64,000 nucleotides of DNA from Salinisphaera sp035690525. GTDB taxonomy: Bacteria > Pseudomonadota > Gammaproteobacteria > Nevskiales > Salinisphaeraceae. The position numbers and the translations under genes were made by a program. The DNA is taken from NCBI RefSeq assembly GCF_035690525.1, contig NZ_DASSKM010000178.1:15733-79732 (forward strand). Direction: 5' to 3'. Below the pieces are notes generated by a model. The model had not been told where the DNA came from. It ran no database searches and worked only from the letters and a program-made list of their open reading frames with translations. This document shows, one piece after another, positions 50,915 through 59,519 of the stretch; the first letter of the stretch is position 1; each line of letters opens with the position of its first letter.

Positions 50915-52083
50915 AATCATCACCGTCGATCATCTCCAAACACGCGCCCATAATATCTCATCGCGGTCGCATACCCGGCCGGGGTTGGTCCGGCCGTACC
51001 GTGCTCTTCGCCGGTCTTTCTGCGCTGTTGCTTCTAGCGGGCTGCGCGCACTGGCGCCCGTCGAGCCGGCCGACGCGATCGCCCGAATCGGTGCAAAATC
51101 GCGTCGTTCATCTGTTGCCTTCACACGTGAGCGACAAGCAGGCCTGGGCCGAGGATATCCAGACTGCTTTCTCGGCCCAGGATATCGAGGCCAGCGACGG
51201 CAATCTCTGCGCCACGCTCGCGATGGTGGGGCAGGAGTCGTCGTTTCATGCCGACCCGCGCGTACCGCATCTGGCGTCCATCGCAAGGAGCGAACTGGAG
51301 CGTCGCGCCGCGGCCGCCCACGTGCCGGAATTTCTGCTTGGCGCCGCGCTGGGCCTAAAATCCTCCACCGGCCAGACCTATCAACAACGTCTGTCCGCGG
51401 TGCACACCGAACGTCAACTCAGCGAGCTGTTCGAGGATTTCGTCGGCCAGGTACCGCTCGGCCGCAAACTGCTGAGCGGCTTCAATCCGGTTCACACCGG
51501 CGGACCGATGCAGGTGGACGTGGATTTCGCGAAGGCGCACGACAGCGATTATCCTTACCCGGAGAACGGCACAACCCGGCACGCGGTTTTTACCCGGCGC
51601 GGCGGGCTGTATTTCGGCATTTTGCATCTGCTGGGTTATCCGGCCGATTATCCTTCGCCGCTATATCGCTTTGCCGATTACAACGCCGGCTGGTACGCCA
51701 GTCGTAACGCCGCTTTTCAGCGAGCGGTGAGCCGGCTCACCGGCGTCCGACTGGCGCTGGACGGCGATCTCGTCATCCACGGCAGCACCGCCACCAGCCA
51801 CACCGAGCGGGCCACGCGCCGGCTCGCCGATCGGATCGGACTTTCCGACGACGATATCCACGCCGCGCTCAAGCAAGGCAAAAGCCAGGACTTCGCCGAT
51901 AGTCGGGTTTACAAGCGCGTGTTCGCGTTGGCCGACAAACAAGCCGGCGAGCGCGTGCCGCGCGCCACGCTGCCGGGTATCGAGCTCGACAGCCCCAAGA
52001 TCACCCGCGACCTGACCACCGCCTGGTTCGCCAAGCGCGTGAAATCGCGCTGGGATCAATGCATGGCCCGCACCGGGCGCTGA
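50911..52083 (+). CDS. DUF1615 lipoprotein
   Basis: 390 residues. A basic N-terminal stretch leads to the hydrophobic LFAGLSALLLLAGC lipobox. The body has CATLAMVGQESSFHADP, which recalls lytic-transglycosylase-like folds (a glutamate in QESSF), HTGGPMQVDVDFAKAH and YRFADYNAGWYASRNAAFQ, the pattern of DUF1615. A cell-wall lytic role is suggested by the GQESSF...GPMQ...YNAG order known from transglycosylases, but is not established. The start at 50911 overlaps the upstream stop; a longer frame to 50704 lies inside the previous gene and is rejected. Confidence 0.82.
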   Translation: MKSSPSIISKHAPIISHRGRIPGRGWSGRTVLFAGLSALLLLAGCAHWRPSSRPTRSPESVQNRVVHLLPSHVSDKQAWAEDIQTAFSAQDIEASDGNLCATLAMVGQESSFHADPRVPHLASIARSELERRAAAAHVPEFLLGAALGLKSSTGQTYQQRLSAVHTERQLSELFEDFVGQVPLGRKLLSGFNPVHTGGPMQVDVDFAKAHDSDYPYPENGTTRHAVFTRRGGLYFGILHLLGYPADYPSPLYRFADYNAGWYASRNAAFQRAVSRLTGVRLALDGDLVIHGSTATSHTERATRRLADRIGLSDDDIHAALKQGKSQDFADSRVYKRVFALADKQAGERVPRATLPGIELDSPKITRDLTTAWFAKRVKSRWDQCMARTGR

Positions 52084-52111
52084 GTGCTTGCTCGGCGTCC
52101 GGCGCGGCCGC

Positions 52112-53305
52112 TCAATAACCGTACTGATCGAGCAGATCGGGCGCGCTCGTGGACGGCGGCCGTCCTTCGAAACGTAGCAGGGTGGGGGCATCGTTGGTGA
52201 ATATGCCGTCGACCCCTCTTTCTTGATAGCGCCGGAAATCGACCACGTCGTCGAGCGTATAGACATGTACCAGCAGACCGCGGCGATGGGCGTGCCGGAT
52301 CATCCAGGGCATGGCCAGGTCCGCGTAACTGTAAGTCGGATCAAGATCCGCGCGGGTGGCCGATGGGCCGACACCCACGGCGCCGTGGGCGCGCGCGAAA
52401 TCAAGGAACGCATCGTAGGCTTCGCGTGATGCTACCCGCTGGCGTGCCTGAAAGGCTACGTCCGACTCGCCCGGGCGCTGCGTAATGCTGTCATCCGCCG
52501 GGATTTCGCCTTCGCCACCCAAGAACAGCAACAGAATTTTCGGCGTGTCGGGCATTTGCTGGTTGAGTTTGACCAGGCTGTCCTTGGAAAAGGTCTGCAG
52601 AATCACCCGGCCTCTCGTATAGCCGACGTTGACGTGGTGTTCGGCGTCGAAATCGTCGGGCGCCATGCGCGGGTGGGCCCCGATCCAGCCTTTGGATAGA
52701 AGATAATCCGCCAGATCCTTTTCGATACCGGGAAACAGCTCGGGCGCCTTGGTTTCCAGATAGAGGCCGGGCTGATTCTCGCCGTTCTCGGCGATCTGTC
52801 GCACTTCGTCGAGCGTCAAGATCTTCAGGCCGGCAAAACCCGGGCGGGCGCGCTCCGGGTACGCCGCGTTGAACCAACTGCCGGCATCCAGTTGCTTGAT
52901 CTCCGCCAGTGTGAAACTGCTGACCGGGTTGTCCGCCCGGTCGGGGAAGACCTGTTCGATGTTGGTCGTGCGTTTGAGATTGGTATCGTGCAGAGCGATG
53001 AGATGCCCGTCGCTGGTGCGTTGCAGGTCCAGCTCGAGATAATCGGCGCCTACGTCGCGGGCCAGCTTGTAGGCCGGGCGGGTCTCCTCGGGCGCATAGT
53101 AGGACACGCCGCGATGGGCGATCACGGCGTGATAGGGGATGCCGTAGTTTTCGGCCAGACGCTGGCCGATCGGGGCCGGCCCGCTGTCGGCGTCGGCGTC
53201 GTTGTCATTTAGAGAGACGTCCTTGTTATCGGAGCAGGCCGCGAGCACGGCGGCCAGGCTCATGACCGCTATGGCCCGGCCCCACTGGGTACGCTTTGGT
53301 GACAT
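52112..53305 (-). CDS. Glycerophosphodiester phosphodiesterase, lipoprotein
   Basis: 397 residues. Lipobox LAAVLAAC after a short signal peptide, an Asp-rich linker, then the GDPD barrel: AHRGVSYYAPEETRPAY with the catalytic HRG histidine and metal-binding glutamate, YLELDLQRTSDGHLIALHD with the second histidine, and LYLETK. It cuts glycerophosphodiesters to glycerol 3-phosphate and an alcohol, outside the cytoplasm. The start at 53305 has GGAGA upstream. The length matches the periplasmic GlpQ type. Confidence 0.9.
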   Translation of the reverse strand: MSPKRTQWGRAIAVMSLAAVLAACSDNKDVSLNDNDADADSGPAPIGQRLAENYGIPYHAVIAHRGVSYYAPEETRPAYKLARDVGADYLELDLQRTSDGHLIALHDTNLKRTTNIEQVFPDRADNPVSSFTLAEIKQLDAGSWFNAAYPERARPGFAGLKILTLDEVRQIAENGENQPGLYLETKAPELFPGIEKDLADYLLSKGWIGAHPRMAPDDFDAEHHVNVGYTRGRVILQTFSKDSLVKLNQQMPDTPKILLLFLGGEGEIPADDSITQRPGESDVAFQARQRVASREAYDAFLDFARAHGAVGVGPSATRADLDPTYSYADLAMPWMIRHAHRRGLLVHVYTLDDVVDFRRYQERGVDGIFTNDAPTLLRFEGRPPSTSAPDLLDQYGY

Positions 53306-53438
53306 GTTTTTCTCCGTGAGCGATATGTGGTTGTAGTTCAGCGTAGTCTTTTCCCGTGTACAAATCCGCCGGCAATTGATGGGCGTTGTCACGCGATATA
53401 ATTCTTTAAATTGAGGGATGATTTCGCGATGCATGTCG

Positions 53439-54176
53439 CTACCGGCGAAGTCGTGCAAATGTCCGCTGTGCGAGTGAGTCTCGCGCGGCGGCGGCCGTGG
53501 CCGGGGCGGAAACGGGAAAGGCGGTATCTATCGTCCTCTTTTCCAATAAAAGGTATCGGATCATCAGTATCTGCCAAGTGAGCATCTGTAACGTCACGAG
53601 CTTTTCCAGGCCGCCTTGGAGCGAAAGCAACAGCGGGTCCAGGACGAGCGTGATGAATACGGTGACGTTCAGGGTTGCGAATATGAAGCGCCGGCGGCGG
53701 AAGGCCTCAAGACGCCAGATCAGGGCGGTCAGGACGATCATGCTCATGAAAGCACATATAAAAGTGATGACGGCGCTGGAAAAATGCAGCCGGGCGTCGA
53801 ACAGGCTGACCGGGTGTTCGGGGTGGGGCCAGGGCGCGTGAAATCGCGTGGTGATGATGATGCTCAAAGTGCTGACCAACATCAGCAGCATGACCAGCGT
53901 GCCGGCAGGGCTGCGGAAGGTTCTCCGCACCGCGATCCCGAACAGCGCGAACGAAAAACCGAGCAGATAAGCCGCCATCCGAAGCCAGCTCGAATACGGG
54001 CCGGCCAGATAGTGGCTGATCGGCTGCGCCAAGGGCTGATCCGGCCGTTGTAGCTGCACGAAAGCCAGTGTCAGCAGGAAATACGCCGCGATAAAAGCGG
54101 ATATTCGATAAAGACGAGCGGTGAACGCGGACGCGCGCGGATTTTGCAGGCTGGTGTCAGGATAATGTGGCGTCAC
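53439..54176 (-). CDS. DUF998-family membrane protein
   Basis: 245 residues with six hydrophobic segments. The loop QPISHYLAGPYSSWLRMAAY after the first helix is the DUF998 signature (SxYxxGxxxW-like). A C-terminal basic tail follows. The role is unknown. Next to R2 copy 2. Confidence 0.75.
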   Translation of the reverse strand: MTPHYPDTSLQNPRASAFTARLYRISAFIAAYFLLTLAFVQLQRPDQPLAQPISHYLAGPYSSWLRMAAYLLGFSFALFGIAVRRTFRSPAGTLVMLLMLVSTLSIIITTRFHAPWPHPEHPVSLFDARLHFSSAVITFICAFMSMIVLTALIWRLEAFRRRRFIFATLNVTVFITLVLDPLLLSLQGGLEKLVTLQMLTWQILMIRYLLLEKRTIDTAFPVSAPATAAAARDSLAQRTFARLRR

Positions 54177-54192
54177 GGATCGCTGTCCTAGA

Positions 54193-54375
54193 TATTAATG
54201 TGGCAACAAAACAGCCGAAAGATCGGCTGTTTTCAACGCGCCTCGCCAAATCCAGGCCGGCGAATGTCCGGCCTGGATTTGACAAGGCTTCGCGGCTTGA
54301 CGCCGCGGCGGCCCGCTTGCGCGGTCCGCTTTATTAAGCCGATGGTTGTTCATCTATTTCATGCCGGCTTAATAA
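54193..54375 (+). repeat. R2 dispersed hairpin repeat, copy 2
   Basis: Nearly identical to copy 1, in the same direction, about 8.9 kb away: same AAAACAGCCGA/TCGGCTGTTTT hairpin, CAAATCCAGGCCGG stem, GC-rich hairpin and TTATTAAGCCG end stem; differences are a few single bases and small gaps. It lies between the DUF998 gene start and the end of yceH. Confidence 0.9.
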
Positions 54376-54452
54376 CTTTGTGGGGCGGCCCGGGAAGCTG
54401 CTCCCGGAATGGTCTATCGGGCGTTTCATCGTGCCGAACCGGATTTTCGGCA

Positions 54453-55124
54453 TCAGGAGTTGTATTGCGCCTCGAGCCTTTCGTATAGCCTTGCGTTTTC
54501 GGCTTCCAGCTCCGCAACTTTTTGTTCCAATTCTGCGATGCGCCTTGGGTCGGCGGGTTGCTTGGCACCGTGACGTGCCGGCCGGGCCTCGATCGCCGGA
54601 TCGATTACGCCGCACAGCTGATGCATGAACTCCGCGTCCTTGCGTCCCTTGGTCCGCGGCAGCTGGACGAGCAGGGCGTTCTCGGTGTCGTCCGGGTCGA
54701 TCAATTCGCGGGCCGCGACGCCCACGGCGTCGTTGTCGGGGAAATCATAGAGGCGGCCGGCGCGGGCGCGGAGTTCGCCGGGGGTCTGGGGGCCGCGCAG
54801 TAACAACAGGGTGACGATTGCGAACTGAGCCTTGGTCAGCTTGATGTCGGCGAACTGGCCGGCGCCGCACAGGCGCTGCCGGTACTTGTCGATGCCGTTC
54901 TTGAAGTTTTCTTCGATGTGGAGAAGGCTGCGTACGGCAAGCGCGCGGGCGGCGCGTTGCACATCGACCTTGGTCAGCGACATGACCGGCTCGCGGGCCG
55001 ATTTTTGGTTGGCGGCGTTGGTCAGCGCGTTGAGGGTGAGCGGCATCTGGTCCGGGGTGGTGACGGATTTCTCCATCAGGCAGCCGATAATGCGGGCTTC
55101 GACGTCGGTGAGCTTGGGTAGCAT
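54453..55124 (-). CDS. yceH: YceH / DUF480 protein
   Basis: 223 residues. The start MLPKLTDVEARIIGCLMEKSVTTPDQMPLTLN and the segment NQKSAREPVM are diagnostic for DUF480; two winged-helix-like domains (about 1-80 and 90-175; KLTKAQFAIVTLLLLRGPQTPGEL) are followed by a coiled-coil tail (RRIAELEQKVAELEAENARLYERLE). Function unknown. Confidence 0.93.
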   Translation of the reverse strand: MLPKLTDVEARIIGCLMEKSVTTPDQMPLTLNALTNAANQKSAREPVMSLTKVDVQRAARALAVRSLLHIEENFKNGIDKYRQRLCGAGQFADIKLTKAQFAIVTLLLLRGPQTPGELRARAGRLYDFPDNDAVGVAARELIDPDDTENALLVQLPRTKGRKDAEFMHQLCGVIDPAIEARPARHGAKQPADPRRIAELEQKVAELEAENARLYERLEAQYNS

Positions 55125-55223
55125 GGGCGCAGGGTTGTGAAATTTGCACCCATGCTACGCATAAAGTGGGTGGGTCGCGCTACGTTTCTTACCGGAGCGG
55201 CTTCCTTCGAAGTGTCGACAGCT

Positions 55224-57167
55224 TTAGAAGACTTCGGCCCAGCTGTGGTTGGCCAGTTCCAGCACCGCCTCGACCGCCTCGGCGGGCACGGTGGCCGGCT
55301 CGCCCTGCTCGAGCGGATCGTAATGGAAGACGAACAGGCGCGAGGCGAATTGGTGGAAGGGCAGGCTGGCCTCGCCATGGCGTTCGCCGTGGCCGTGGGT
55401 GTCGGTGTGGATGCCCTGGCCCCAGTCCTGGCCGCTGTCGTTGTTGGGATTGAAGAAATACACGCGCATTTCGCCGTCCGGGTCGAGCGCGACACGGCGG
55501 ATGGCGATGGCGTGACGGCCGACGTAGCGCGCCGCGCTGTCGGTGGCGGCGATGCCGGCCGGCTGCGGATGAATCACCGGTACGCCGCCGTTGTAGTCCG
55601 GGTGATAGCTGGCGTAGAAGTCGCGGATGAAGACGTCGTGGTCCTCGATCTTTTCGGTGCGCGCGTTGGCGACCACGCGAAAGCCGTTGCCGACCCACCA
55701 GCCGTAGAACTCCGGGTGGATCCAGCGGTGCAGGTCGTCGTCGCGTTCGCCGCAGAGCCGGCCCATCTCGATATAGATACGGTCGAGATGCGGCACCAGA
55801 ATCATCGACACCGGGTCCACGTCCAGCGGACGCTGTTTGGCGAGCCCCGCGGCCAGGCCCTTGGAGGAGACGATGTCGCCTTCGAAGCGCAGCAGCACTT
55901 CGTCGTCGCGCGCGGCCCAGGCGATCAGCTGGAGCAGGTAGTCCGGGTCGTTGTCGGCCCACATCGACAGGCCGATCACCGACTGACAGGTGGGATTGTT
56001 GCCCTGGCCGACGCCGAGCGGCTGGCCGAGCAGGTTGAGCACGCCGGCCATGAGCCATACCCGCGGCTCGCGGTGCGCGCCGAAGGCGGCGGTGAGCGTG
56101 GCCGCGGTTCCGCTCGACAGCGGCAGGCGAAGCTGGCGCGACAGACCGGCCGCGACCGGGCCGTTGAACAGCGTGCCGCGCTCGAGCAACTGAGCCAGGC
56201 CATAGATGGCCTGCGCGGTTTCGACGAAAATGATGTCGTCGATGATCTCGAACACCAGCGCGGTGTGGCACTGATAGGCATCGGTGCCGGTGCGCCCCAG
56301 GCCGAGCGTGACCGGAATCAGGTGCTCGCCGCCCCGCGCGCGTAGATGGCGCAGGAACACGGCTTGATAGACCGAGACCAGCCCGGTGTCGTGCATGGCG
56401 CGGGCAAACTCGTGGGCCTCGGCGCGCAGTTCCTCGTCCACGAAGGTCGATAATCGCTTGCCGTAGACCGCCACGCCCGGGTCTTCGGCGCAGCCGGGCG
56501 TGGGCGCGAACAGGCAGTTCACGAGTTGCTGAGCACTGGTATTGTCGGTATCCAGCGCCGGGTCGAACAGGCATCGGGCGATCTGGATGACCATCTCGCG
56601 CGCGTCGTCCACATCGATCGGGCGCTGTTCCAGAATGCGCCAGACTTCCGCCACCAGGCTGTCGAGAATGCTCTCGTAGCCCATCATATCGACTTCGAAG
56701 CGATACAGCGCGGCCACGATCGGACCGAGGCTGAAGGGGCGTTCGCGATCGGCCTCGCTGAGTTGGCCGGACAACAGATCGAGGTTGAGCGCCATCACCT
56801 GGGTGATGAACTGGCGCGCGTGCTCGGGCGTGATGCGCGGGTGCGCATAATCGCCGCGGGCGACCGCCAGCAGGCGCAACTGGCTGAGCGCTTCGATCAC
56901 CGTGGTCTGGGCGTCGCCGGTGCGCAGCGAGATCTTGGCGATGTCTGGCTGCAGGATCGCCGGCTCGTCCCAGTCCGTATCCCGAAAGATACCGGCCGAT
57001 TCAAAGCGCTTGACGCGCTCGTAGAGCGCCGCCGGGCCGCCGTCCTCGGCCAGCACCATGCCGGCCGCGGCCAGCGCCGGCGCGTTGGAGGCGTTTGGAT
57101 CGGTTTGACGGGCCTGGCCAAGATTCATCAAGGCGGCGTCGAACTGTTGAATCGCGGTTGTGGTCAT
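55224..57167 (-). CDS. Uncharacterised 647-residue protein with a papain-like Cys-His-Asn pattern
   Basis: No signal peptide or membrane segment. The N-terminal half (1-330) is helical. In the second half GQGNNPTCQSVIGLSMW (about 387-403) puts a glutamine six residues before Cys394, the spacing of the oxyanion Gln and the nucleophile in papain-type peptidases; later GRHAIAIRRV (His552) and VYFFNPNND (Asn573) are spaced and placed like the His and Asn/Asp of that fold. Substrate unknown; transglutaminase-like or deamidase activity is as possible as protease activity. No homologue recognised. It stands upstream of yceH in the same direction. Confidence 0.6.
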   Translation of the reverse strand: MTTTAIQQFDAALMNLGQARQTDPNASNAPALAAAGMVLAEDGGPAALYERVKRFESAGIFRDTDWDEPAILQPDIAKISLRTGDAQTTVIEALSQLRLLAVARGDYAHPRITPEHARQFITQVMALNLDLLSGQLSEADRERPFSLGPIVAALYRFEVDMMGYESILDSLVAEVWRILEQRPIDVDDAREMVIQIARCLFDPALDTDNTSAQQLVNCLFAPTPGCAEDPGVAVYGKRLSTFVDEELRAEAHEFARAMHDTGLVSVYQAVFLRHLRARGGEHLIPVTLGLGRTGTDAYQCHTALVFEIIDDIIFVETAQAIYGLAQLLERGTLFNGPVAAGLSRQLRLPLSSGTAATLTAAFGAHREPRVWLMAGVLNLLGQPLGVGQGNNPTCQSVIGLSMWADNDPDYLLQLIAWAARDDEVLLRFEGDIVSSKGLAAGLAKQRPLDVDPVSMILVPHLDRIYIEMGRLCGERDDDLHRWIHPEFYGWWVGNGFRVVANARTEKIEDHDVFIRDFYASYHPDYNGGVPVIHPQPAGIAATDSAARYVGRHAIAIRRVALDPDGEMRVYFFNPNNDSGQDWGQGIHTDTHGHGERHGEASLPFHQFASRLFVFHYDPLEQGEPATVPAEAVEAVLELANHSWAEVF

Positions 57168-57236
57168 ACGGCTTTGGGGCGTCTCGGAAACGGCGCTGTC
57201 CGCCGTTTCAGTCGCCTTGAGAACAAAGGCCGTACT

Positions 57237-57623
57237 CTACACGGCTTCAATCGGCCCGGGGTATCGGGCGATCAGATCGTCGTTCGTGACCAGCGTGACG
57301 TCCTCGCTTTGCGCCTGCGCGATGAGCAGGCGATCGAAAGGATCTCGATGAATAGCCGGAAGATTGCCGAGCGCAATCGCATGTCGTCCGCTGACCGGCA
57401 ATTCGTCGTAGTCATTCTCGAGCAGCCCGCGTCGCACTTGGGAAGGCGAGACGTGAAAATCGGCGCGTCCGAGACCGCTCTTGATCGCGATTTCCCAAAT
57501 GCTGGCGGCGCTGAACAAGAGCCGATTGGCACGATCTTCAATGAGGCCGGCCGCGCGCTCGCCGAGCTTCCAGGGCTCGGCGGCCGCCCAGAGTAGAATA
57601 TGGGTATCCAGCAGTAGGATCAC
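57237..57623 (-). CDS. PIN-domain toxin (VapC-like)
   Basis: 128 residues, the normal size of a VapC-type ribonuclease. Acidic active-site residues Asp6 (LLLDTH), Glu44 (SIWEIA), Asp94 or Asp97 (HRDPFDRLL) and Asp115 (VTNDD) are all present. It overlaps the antitoxin gene upstream by four bases (ATGA). It should cut RNA when free of its antitoxin. Confidence 0.9.
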   Translation of the reverse strand: MILLLDTHILLWAAAEPWKLGERAAGLIEDRANRLLFSAASIWEIAIKSGLGRADFHVSPSQVRRGLLENDYDELPVSGRHAIALGNLPAIHRDPFDRLLIAQAQSEDVTLVTNDDLIARYPGPIEAV

Positions 57624-57868
57624 GGCTCGTCGCCGTAAAACAGTTCGGCAATTGGGTCCGCGTGCATGCGGTTGAAATCGTCGGGCGTTTCGAATGCGCC
57701 GGAGAGAAAACCCAGACGCGCGGATTGACCGGAATCCGGCGCCGAAGCGGCGCTGACTTTGACCAACGGTTTACCGGCCTTGGCGATGATAAACGGTTCG
57801 CCGTTGGCGGCTCGCTCGACTAGCCGTGACAGCTGGGTCTTGGCTTCATGAATGTTGATGATGTTCAT
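57620..57868 (-). CDS. Phd/YefM-type antitoxin
   Basis: 82 residues. MNIINIHEAKTQLSRLVERAANGEPFIIAKAGKPLVKV is the typical Phd/YefM DNA-binding half; the C-terminal part (SGAFETPDDFN...IAELFYGDEP) resembles the toxin-binding tail of VapC partners. The start at 57868 is chosen over one four codons upstream by family length. Overlaps the toxin start. The AT-rich upstream region with TTAGCTAATTAAACTTAG probably holds the autoregulated operator. Confidence 0.9.
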   Translation of the reverse strand: MNIINIHEAKTQLSRLVERAANGEPFIIAKAGKPLVKVSAASAPDSGQSARLGFLSGAFETPDDFNRMHADPIAELFYGDEP

Positions 57869-57966
57869 GGCTTTTAACATTCAATAGACTTAGCTAATTA
57901 AACTTAGTTTAATTCATGGGATGCTTCGCGGCAACTTCATGCGTTTTATGATTTGACGCTTATTCA

Positions 57967-57994
57967 ATCTGTGTAAATCTGTGTTCATCTGCGG
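57967..57994 (+). repeat. Single arm of a CCGCAGAT-type repeat
   Basis: ATCTGTGTAAATCTGTGTTCATCTGCGG is one arm of the repeat type seen as an inverted pair at 18193-18271. No opposing arm is nearby. The remaining 57869-58079 stretch holds only the likely vapBC promoter. Confidence 0.65.
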
Positions 57995-58079
57995 ATGAAT
58001 AACTTTAAAAAGGTAGAAATTGCTCTAGGTCGGCCGGATGCAGGCCTCTACGCGGCCGGGCTCGTCCGCGTTTGCGTAC

Positions 58080-59519
58080 TTATACGAGCCGCCGCTGTCG
58101 GTCGGCCCAGGCCTTGAGATCGAGCAGCAATTGCAGCCGGGCCGGGTCGCCTTGGACGCGCGCCATTAGCGCTGCGACCACTTCGTCGTATTCGTCGAGC
58201 GTGAGCCCGCCGTCGGGTGCGAACTCCAACCGTTTCGAGATCCAATTGTTCCAGTCGTCGCGCTCGGCGTCGGCCAGGGTCTCGGGAAAATGTCGGGCGC
58301 GATAGCGGAACAGCAGTTCGTTGAGGCGATTGTCGGCAAACACGATCTCGCCGGCGGCGAGTTTTTCCGGCGTGCTTCGGCAGACCTTGTCCGCAAGCTG
58401 ACGGTCGGCATTCGAGACGAAGCCGTCGTAGAGCGCGGCTTCGGGATCGGATTCGGCATCGAACACGCGGGCGTCGAACACGGCCGTGGCCTTGGCTTCG
58501 ACTTCGGCGAGCCGGTCATGGATCGTCTTCCAGTGGCGCCGGCACCGCGGAATGTCGAGATTCAGCCGCTCGGCCTCGTGCTCGCGCATCATTTCGAACG
58601 GCGCCAGCACCGGGCACTTGTTCAGATGCACGCCCTTGAGCGCGACGCGCGGCGCATCTCCGGGCAAGTCTTCGCTGGGCGTGAAGATGCGCTCGAAGAT
58701 ATCCTCCGGCGGGAGATCCAGCAGCGGCGCCGGGTCCGCGCGCAGGTCGTAGACGATGATGCAGTTCTTGTTCGAGGGGTGCTGTGCGATCGGCATGACC
58801 GGCGACAGACAGCCGTTGGCGGCGGAAAATTTCGACGAGACATGCAGCGCCGGTTTGCGCGTGTCCATGTCCAATAATTTACGGGCGCCGGTCTTGTCGC
58901 GGTGCGACTGGACGTATTCGTACAGGCGCGGCTGCTTGTCGCGGATCAGCCGGGCCAGATCGATGGTCGCCTGTACATCGGAAAGCGCATCGTGTGCGCG
59001 CTCCTGGGCGAGATTATTGGCCGCGGCGAGCGCCTCGAGCTTGAAGCTCGGCGCGCCATCGGCGCGTTTCGGCCACTCGATACCGTCCGGGCGCAGCGCA
59101 TAGGCGAGCCGCACCATATTGATGATATCCCAGCGCGAACAACCGTTTTGCCACTCGCGGGCGTACGGGTCGAAGAAATTGCGCCACAGCGTATGGCGGG
59201 TGACTTCGTCGTCGAAGGCCAGGCTGTTGTAGCCGACGCTACAGGTGCCGGGCTTGGCCATTTCGGCCACGAGGGTGGCGATGAATTCCGGCTCGGGTAC
59301 GCCGTGTTCGAGCGCGTACTGCGGTGTGATGCCGGTGATCAGCGTGGCCTCGGGATGGCCGAGCATATCGGCCGGCGGCTGACAGTAAAGCACGATCGGA
59401 TCGCCGATCGCGTTGAAATCCAGGTCGGTACGAATGCCGGCGAACTGGGCCGGCTTGTCCCGCTTCGGATCGGCGCCGAAGGTCTCGTAATCGTGCCAGA
59501 AAAAGGTCGGCTCGGCCAT
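58080..59519 (-). CDS. sbcB: Exodeoxyribonuclease I
   Basis: 479 residues, normal for ExoI, a 3'-to-5' single-strand DNA exonuclease in recombination and mismatch repair. DEDDh residues: Asp10 and Glu12 in HDYETFG, Asp in YNSLAFDDEV, and His/Asp in ERAHDALSDVQAT. The C-terminal ExoI domains (FSAANGCLSPVMPIAQHP; LNKCPVLAPF) are also visible. The ATG at 59519 overlaps the stop of the ABC-F gene by one base (TAATG). Confidence 0.95.
   Translation of the reverse strand: MAEPTFFWHDYETFGADPKRDKPAQFAGIRTDLDFNAIGDPIVLYCQPPADMLGHPEATLITGITPQYALEHGVPEPEFIATLVAEMAKPGTCSVGYNSLAFDDEVTRHTLWRNFFDPYAREWQNGCSRWDIINMVRLAYALRPDGIEWPKRADGAPSFKLEALAAANNLAQERAHDALSDVQATIDLARLIRDKQPRLYEYVQSHRDKTGARKLLDMDTRKPALHVSSKFSAANGCLSPVMPIAQHPSNKNCIIVYDLRADPAPLLDLPPEDIFERIFTPSEDLPGDAPRVALKGVHLNKCPVLAPFEMMREHEAERLNLDIPRCRRHWKTIHDRLAEVEAKATAVFDARVFDAESDPEAALYDGFVSNADRQLADKVCRSTPEKLAAGEIVFADNRLNELLFRYRARHFPETLADAERDDWNNWISKRLEFAPDGGLTLDEYDEVVAALMARVQGDPARLQLLLDLKAWADRQRRLV

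Noticed and set aside
55189..56574. 461-codon open frame on the minus strand
   Set aside because: Shifted-frame shadow of the 647-residue protein on the same strand; Arg/Pro-rich and not protein-like.
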